Origin: Paenibacillus mellifer
GTDB taxonomy: Bacteria; Bacillota; Bacilli; Paenibacillales; Paenibacillaceae
NCBI RefSeq assembly: GCF_023195895.1
Contig: NZ_JALPRK010000005.1
Coordinates: forward strand, 186,001 to 250,000
Direction of reading: 5' to 3'
DNA length: 64,000 nt
The notes beneath the pieces were generated by a model. The model was given only the letters and a program-made list of their open reading frames with translations. It was not told the DNA's origin and did not search any database. Positions 59,676-64,000 of this stretch are shown here, piece by piece. A program made the position numbers and the translations under genes. Every line of letters begins with the position of its first letter. The first letter of the stretch is position 1.

Positions 59676-59721
59676 GCACGCCTTCGAACCGCGGTTTCCG
59701 GGTTTGAGGGCGTGCTTTTTC
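59676..59721 (+). terminator. Terminator after GNAT gene
   Basis: GCACGCC/GGCGTGC stem with inner TTCGAACC/GGGTTTGA pairing; then five T. Confidence 0.85.
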
Positions 59722-59848
59722 TATGTAGAAGCGAAGGTGTCCGTCAGGTCCAGTTCATTCCACGTTACAGATGAAGTTTATATCGGTTATGATGAAGTGA
59801 ATGGGATATCCGCGCAGATGAAACCTAACGATAGAAAGGGGTGGGAAG

Positions 59849-61666
59849 ATGACGCCGGATATGCTGCCATTAGGCGAACCGTCAACACAGGTGCGAACCA
59901 AAGGGTATCCGCCCCGACGACGCAAACGCAAGCGGGTAGCCTGCCTGCTATCCGCCCTGCTACCGGGTTTGGGGCATTTGTATTTGCGCCTTTATTTACG
60001 CGGCCTTTGCTTCATGTATTTCGTATTGATCGATGCTTCGGCGTTGATTTATTTCTCTTCGGTTCGTACGGCCATCAACGTACCGCTGCTAATCTGGCTG
60101 GGCTTGCTGATTCCTGCAGCGTACTTCTTTAGCATTTATGATGTTCTTCAATCTACGGATGCCCATAATGCCCGTTTGCGAAAAGAAGTCGAGATCAGCT
60201 CAGCCCCCTTAGCGGACACGCCGTCCGGTAGAAATATCAAACAGGGCATCGGAGCCGGAGCGCTGCTGATCGGCGGCGGAGCCATCTTGTTTATGTTTCG
60301 GCTGAAGCCCTTTTGGCTTCAACTGCTAGTGCAATATGCCGGGGCTTACCTGGTCTCGTTTGCGTTAGCATTGGCGGGGCTTCTGCTAGTCTTTCGAGAA
60401 TCAAAACGCATGGTCTTGCGATCAGGACGTTTTACTGCTGCCGTGTTGCTGTTGGCTGTCGCGGTAATTCTCCTTCGTGATGCGATCACGGGGCGGGACG
60501 AGCTGCGGTTGCTCATCCAATGGTGGCCATTGGTGTTCGTTTTATGGGGTGTTGAGCATATTTTAATATTAGCTTGGAACCCTATGAAAAAAACGCAAGC
60601 CAGACGCCGGCCGCATGTGGACGTCAAAGGTCTATTGTTATCCATGTTTATGGCTTTCTCCGTGTTTGCCATTACGCAGCAGGATCAATATATGCATGTA
60701 TGGAACCGGGTCAGTCTGGATTTGACGGCGGCGGGGGCGGAATACAGTGCGGAGGAGGGCTACCGCGTCGAAAAACCTCAACTGGACATTCCCATCGATC
60801 TGGACACTGAACGGATTGTTGTTGATGGAATGAATGGGGATATCGAGGTCCGTAAGGCGGAGATCGATCATATCATCGTCCGCTATACGGTTTGGATTGA
60901 CCAGCTCGGTACGGAGGATGCCCGTAGAATTGCGGCCGTGACGTCCGTTGAAGCCAAGGAGGGCAAGACGCTGGGCTTATCTGTCAAGGATAAGGCGTAC
61001 GGAGAGACGGGGAGGCGTCATCCACGCGTGAATGTGACCTTGATCGTACCGGAGAACCGGTTTCTGGATCTGGACATCACCACTTCAAGCGGCGGGATCA
61101 CCCTGACCGGGGTTCAGACTATGAAGCAGGTGAAGCTGCAAACCGGGAATGGGGATTTACGGCTATGGGATGTGATTGGCGATGTTTCAGCTAAGACACT
61201 AAACGGGGACGTGGAGTTGTACCGGATCTTCGGCGAGGCTCAAGTTGATACGCAAGGCGGTAACATCAAAGGTCGGGGGATTACGGGGAAGGCTTCTTTG
61301 TCTACCCTCGTAGGTGATATCACACTGACCGAAGCTCAAGACGGGATTCAAACGCGTACGAAAAATGGAAATATCCGGGTGGATGGCGTTCCACTGGGAC
61401 TGCAGGCGGAATCGCTAAACGGCAAGATCTATATAAGCTCCCGTCTGATCGGCGGCGATTGGGATGTGTACAGCGCGGTCGGCGAGCTTAGACTGGAGCT
61501 TCCGGAGGATGGGAATTACGAATTGAAGGGTTCCAGCGGGTATGGCGATATTTATACCGAGCTGCCGTTTGCGGTGGAGGACAAGGAAATTCATGGCATG
61601 ATCGGAAGTGGCGATTACAAGCTCAAGATTGACGGGAACAGCGATCTATATGTGAATAAAAGCTGA
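59849..61666 (+). CDS. Membrane protein with DUF4097-type beta-repeat domain
   Basis: 605 residues: basic N-terminus (RRRKRKRVACLL), about seven hydrophobic helices up to about residue 285, then a long outside domain (about 300-600) made of repeated short beta strands (DGMNGDIEVRKAE, TSSGGITLTGVQ, KLQTGNGDLRLWDV, SAKTLNGDVELYRI, RTKNGNIRVDG, ESLNGKIYI) typical of the DUF4097/LiaF-like family. Possible envelope stress sensor or adhesin-like scaffold. AAAGGGGTGGG precedes the ATG. Function unknown; it is the long-standing LiaF-type architecture with more repeats. Confidence 0.75.
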   Translation: MTPDMLPLGEPSTQVRTKGYPPRRRKRKRVACLLSALLPGLGHLYLRLYLRGLCFMYFVLIDASALIYFSSVRTAINVPLLIWLGLLIPAAYFFSIYDVLQSTDAHNARLRKEVEISSAPLADTPSGRNIKQGIGAGALLIGGGAILFMFRLKPFWLQLLVQYAGAYLVSFALALAGLLLVFRESKRMVLRSGRFTAAVLLLAVAVILLRDAITGRDELRLLIQWWPLVFVLWGVEHILILAWNPMKKTQARRRPHVDVKGLLLSMFMAFSVFAITQQDQYMHVWNRVSLDLTAAGAEYSAEEGYRVEKPQLDIPIDLDTERIVVDGMNGDIEVRKAEIDHIIVRYTVWIDQLGTEDARRIAAVTSVEAKEGKTLGLSVKDKAYGETGRRHPRVNVTLIVPENRFLDLDITTSSGGITLTGVQTMKQVKLQTGNGDLRLWDVIGDVSAKTLNGDVELYRIFGEAQVDTQGGNIKGRGITGKASLSTLVGDITLTEAQDGIQTRTKNGNIRVDGVPLGLQAESLNGKIYISSRLIGGDWDVYSAVGELRLELPEDGNYELKGSSGYGDIYTELPFAVEDKEIHGMIGSGDYKLKIDGNSDLYVNKS

Positions 61667-61715
61667 ACACCGGAAAAATCAGGCGATGCCCCAGCCCCTT
61701 GCTGTTGATCTTGCG

Positions 61716-61745
61716 TTGACAAAAGTTTTGACCTAAACGTACAAT
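61716..61745 (+). promoter_or_regulatory. Promoter of perR
   Basis: TTGACA (61716-61721), 18-bp spacer, TACAAT (61740-61745). A downstream CATAACTATTAATT-like stretch (about 61767-61780) is a weak PerR-box match (8 of 14). Confidence 0.65.
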
Positions 61746-61810
61746 AATCACGTGAGCTATTTTAGCATAACTATTAATTAGGAATGAGCATTTAGAAGGC
61801 GGTGGACGAG

Positions 61811-62239
61811 ATGACAACGCGCGTACAACATGCCCTGGACCAACTGAAGAACAATGGTGTCCGCATTACGCCGCAGCGTCACGCCATACTTACGTATCTG
61901 ATGGAATCGATGAGCCATCCGACCGCGGACGAGATTTACCGGTCCTTGGAGCCTCGCTTCCCGAACATGAGCGTAGCTACGGTATACAATAATTTGAAAA
62001 TGCTAATTGAAGCCGGCATGGTCCGGGAGTTGACATATGGGGACAATTCGAGCCGGTTTGATGCCGACGTGTCCAATCATTATCATGTGATTTGTGAGAA
62101 ATGTGGAAAGATCGAAGACTTCATGTACCCGTCCCTGGAGGACGTGGAGCGGAAAGCAGCAGAGGCAACCGGCTTTGAAATTCACGGACATCGGCTGGAG
62201 TTGCATGGGGTATGCAGCGAGTGCCACGTCCAACATTAA
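61811..62239 (+). CDS. perR: Peroxide-responsive repressor PerR
   Basis: 142-residue Fur-family regulator that senses H2O2 by metal-catalysed oxidation of a histidine ligand. The metal site is complete: H36, D84, H90, H92 and D103 (Asp at 103 marks PerR rather than Fur), and the structural zinc Cys pairs C95/C98 and C135/C138. N-terminal winged helix contains [13 protein letters not shown] and [12 protein letters not shown]. Start ATG 61811 (GGTGG upstream), with a GTG at 61802 as alternative. Own promoter and terminator. Probable regulator of the ATPase at 22.7 kb and possibly trxB. Confidence 0.92.
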   Translation: MTTRVQHALDQLKNNGVRITPQRHAILTYLMESMSHPTADEIYRSLEPRFPNMSVATVYNNLKMLIEAGMVRELTYGDNSSRFDADVSNHYHVICEKCGKIEDFMYPSLEDVERKAAEATGFEIHGHRLELHGVCSECHVQH

Positions 62240-62263
62240 GCGTAATCATCCTGCGAGAATGAG

Positions 62264-62309
62264 AAAACGTGCGGAATTCCTTCGGGAATTCTTCACGTTT
62301 TTATTTTTA
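62264..62309 (+). terminator. Terminator after perR
   Basis: AAAACGTG pairs with CACGTTTT; inner GGAATTC/GAATTCC pairing; T-rich tail TTTTTATTTTT. Confidence 0.88.
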
Positions 62310-62376
62310 CGGTAACTTTCGGCACACTTCATAAGTTATTATTAGTAGACAGAGATTTAGATACGGAGGGTTGTCC

Positions 62377-64000
62377 TTGAAAAGCAGAAGAGACACATAT
62401 CGCAAGAAAAGGCGCGGCGGGGGCAAAACCAAGTGGTTTTTCGGACTTATCCTAATTATAGCAGGATTGTATTGGGCTCAATCGGTATGGCTGCCAAATC
62501 GTGAGCATGTCGACCCTGAATGGTTGGGCCGTGCGGAGAAGCCGATATTTTCCGGCGGGCAATGGCTGGATGGTACCGGGATTGGATCGGGCGATAGCCT
62601 AAAGCTGCCGCTTCCGATCATTCAACAGGTGATTGAGCCAACGATCCGTTATGAGGAAGACACGAAATCGGTCATTTTGACGACGCCTCGGAAATTAGTC
62701 TTGCTCAAAGCAGACGAGAAAATCGCCAAAATTAACAATAAACCAATGGAGTTGCGATTTGCTCCTGAGGAAAAAGACGGCGTCCTCTATCTTCCGGCCC
62801 ATCTGCTTCAGGAGTTATACGGAGCCGAGGTGCAGGAGGATGCTTCCACCGGCGCCGTGCTGTTATACCGGGCCGGAGAGAGTCTCATGCTGGCTGCAGT
62901 AAACACCGGCTCCGGCAAGAAGGACAGCACTGTTCCGCTTCGCACCGGTCCAAGCATTCATGAGCCTATCCTGGCTGATATGAAGGCGGATACCGCATTG
63001 CGGATCTTACAGGCTCCGGATGATGAATGGTATTATGTTCAGCTGGACAACGGGTATACCGGATACGTTCGACAGAAGAACGTGGTAACAGGGGAGAAAC
63101 GTTTCGTCCCCGAGTTGAAACAGGAGTTGTCCGCAGCCAAACAGAAATGGCAGTCCAAAACGGTCAACATGACTTGGGAGGCGGTGTACCAGGTGGCGCC
63201 GAAACCGTCGTCGATCGGTAATCTGCCGGGGGTTAACGTCGTCAGCCCCACTTGGTTTTCGCTGGTGGACGGCGCCGGCAATGTGCGGAGTAAGGCGGAC
63301 AGCGCTTATGTGAAATGGGCTCATGGCCAAGGGATGCAGGTCTGGGGATTGTTCAGCAACAGTTTTGAGCCGGATTTGACCTCCAAGGCATTGTCCAGTT
63401 TCGAGAATCGTCTGACGACCATATTGCAAATGCTTCATTACGCAAAGATTTACGACTTGGACGGTATTAACATCGATTATGAAAATGTCTATACCAAAGA
63501 TGGAGAGAATCTGACCCAATTCATGCGCGAGCTTCGCCCGTTGGCCGAGGAGCAGGGATTAATCGTGTCGATCGACGTGACTCCGAAGTCGAACAGCGAG
63601 ATGTGGTCGGCGTTTTTGGACCGCCGGGCCTTGGGCGAAGTAGTGGATTACCTCGTTGTGATGGCTTACGACGAGCATTGGGCGGCCAGTCCGGTAGCTG
63701 GCTCCGTCGCTTCGCTGCCATGGGTGCGTTCGTCGGTGACCCGAATTCTGGAAGAGGACGGCGTGCCGCCAAGCAAGCTGATCCTGGGCATTCCGCTCTA
63801 CACGCGGATTTGGACGGAAACCGAGAAGGATGGCAAAACCGAAGTTGATTCCAAAGCTATTGGGATGGATAAAGCCCAGCAAATCATTGCGGAGAAGAAA
63901 TTGAAGCCGCGCTTCTCCGAAGAGACCGGTCAGAATTATGTGGAATACGAAGACAAAGAGGGATTGCACCGGATCTGGTTAGAGGATGCGGAATCGTTGC
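62377..64000 (+). CDS. SH3/GH18 cell-wall hydrolase-like protein, C-terminus outside window
   Basis: At least 541 residues. TTG start at 62377, 6 bases after GGAGGG. Basic N-terminus and one membrane helix or signal anchor (about residues 18-35), a mixed copper-amine-oxidase-like stretch (60-160), an SH3-like part (VPLRTGPSIHEPILADM, TALRILQAPDDEWYYVQ, NGYTGYVRQK), and a glycoside hydrolase family 18 domain from about residue 275. The catalytic motif DGINIDYE puts the proton donor at E369. Related spore-cortex enzymes (YdhD/SleL) share this design. The open frame continues beyond 64000. Confidence 0.88.
   Translation, partial: MKSRRDTYRKKRRGGGKTKWFFGLILIIAGLYWAQSVWLPNREHVDPEWLGRAEKPIFSGGQWLDGTGIGSGDSLKLPLPIIQQVIEPTIRYEEDTKSVILTTPRKLVLLKADEKIAKINNKPMELRFAPEEKDGVLYLPAHLLQELYGAEVQEDASTGAVLLYRAGESLMLAAVNTGSGKKDSTVPLRTGPSIHEPILADMKADTALRILQAPDDEWYYVQLDNGYTGYVRQKNVVTGEKRFVPELKQELSAAKQKWQSKTVNMTWEAVYQVAPKPSSIGNLPGVNVVSPTWFSLVDGAGNVRSKADSAYVKWAHGQGMQVWGLFSNSFEPDLTSKALSSFENRLTTILQMLHYAKIYDLDGINIDYENVYTKDGENLTQFMRELRPLAEEQGLIVSIDVTPKSNSEMWSAFLDRRALGEVVDYLVVMAYDEHWAASPVAGSVASLPWVRSSVTRILEEDGVPPSKLILGIPLYTRIWTETEKDGKTEVDSKAIGMDKAQQIIAEKKLKPRFSEETGQNYVEYEDKEGLHRIWLEDAESL

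Overview
The window looks like a chromosomal segment from a spore-forming, low-G+C Gram-positive bacterium of the Paenibacillus type. The evidence is gene content typical of Bacillales (Mn-type pyrophosphatase ppaC, gatCAB, perR, a sigB module, the sporulation-associated yyaC, ykpA, cvfC, ythAB/cydS, lysine riboswitch), strong AGGAGG-type ribosome binding sites, frequent TTG/GTG starts, compact intergenic regions with classical hairpin-plus-T terminators, and a base composition a little above 50% G+C. No phage, plasmid, CRISPR array, tRNA or rRNA was seen. The genus is an inference.

Layout. 1-2.3 kb: a two-component system on the minus strand (kinase cut by the window edge), with a striking 11-bp-phased operator. 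2.5-13.8 kb: ppaC, a SulP transporter, a TetR/MMPL divergent pair, an amino-acid permease, a LysE exporter, a metallo-beta-lactamase/TetR pair with a nested palindrome, small genes, peptide deformylase. 13.9-20.9 kb: deoC, then a six-gene tightly spaced unit in which two ABC ATPases and three membrane proteins surround an ECF sigma factor; one permease carries an M1-peptidase-like domain with no HExxH. 21-27.4 kb: metY, a P1B-4 type metal ATPase under Fur-type boxes, trxB, a secreted transglutaminase-like protein. 27.5-34.4 kb: a LysP-type permease under a lysine riboswitch, cvfC, and a cytochrome bd oxidase operon flanked by two micro-proteins. 34.5-35.9 kb: a degenerate IS1595-like transposase gene with a near-perfect LexA box inside its promoter, then a 13-bp minisatellite. 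36-45 kb: ABC-F ykpA, a CDF transporter, a secreted NlpC/P60 enzyme, ytxG-like, and a sigB module fed by a receiver-PP2C protein and a histidine kinase. 45-55 kb: housekeeping and hypothetical genes, a pair of ~150-bp direct repeats, a very G+C-rich O-antigen-ligase-like gene, DedA, glyoxalase-II-like protein. 55-64 kb: gatCAB, GNAT, a DUF4097-type membrane protein, perR, and a partial GH18/SH3 protein.

Themes. Metal and redox control recurs: perR itself, Fur/PerR-like boxes before the metal ATPase and trxB, a CDF exporter and a bd-type oxidase. Envelope stress is the second theme (sigB module, ECF/ABC unit, MMPL, LiaF-like protein, DedA). The most promising candidates for something undescribed are the ECF/ABC/pseudo-peptidase operon (14.7-20.9 kb), the SOS-box-controlled, apparently catalytically dead transposase relative (34.5-35.5 kb), and the extra 36-residue membrane peptide ahead of the bd oxidase (30.64 kb). 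All functional statements are from reading the sequence by eye; no database search was run.
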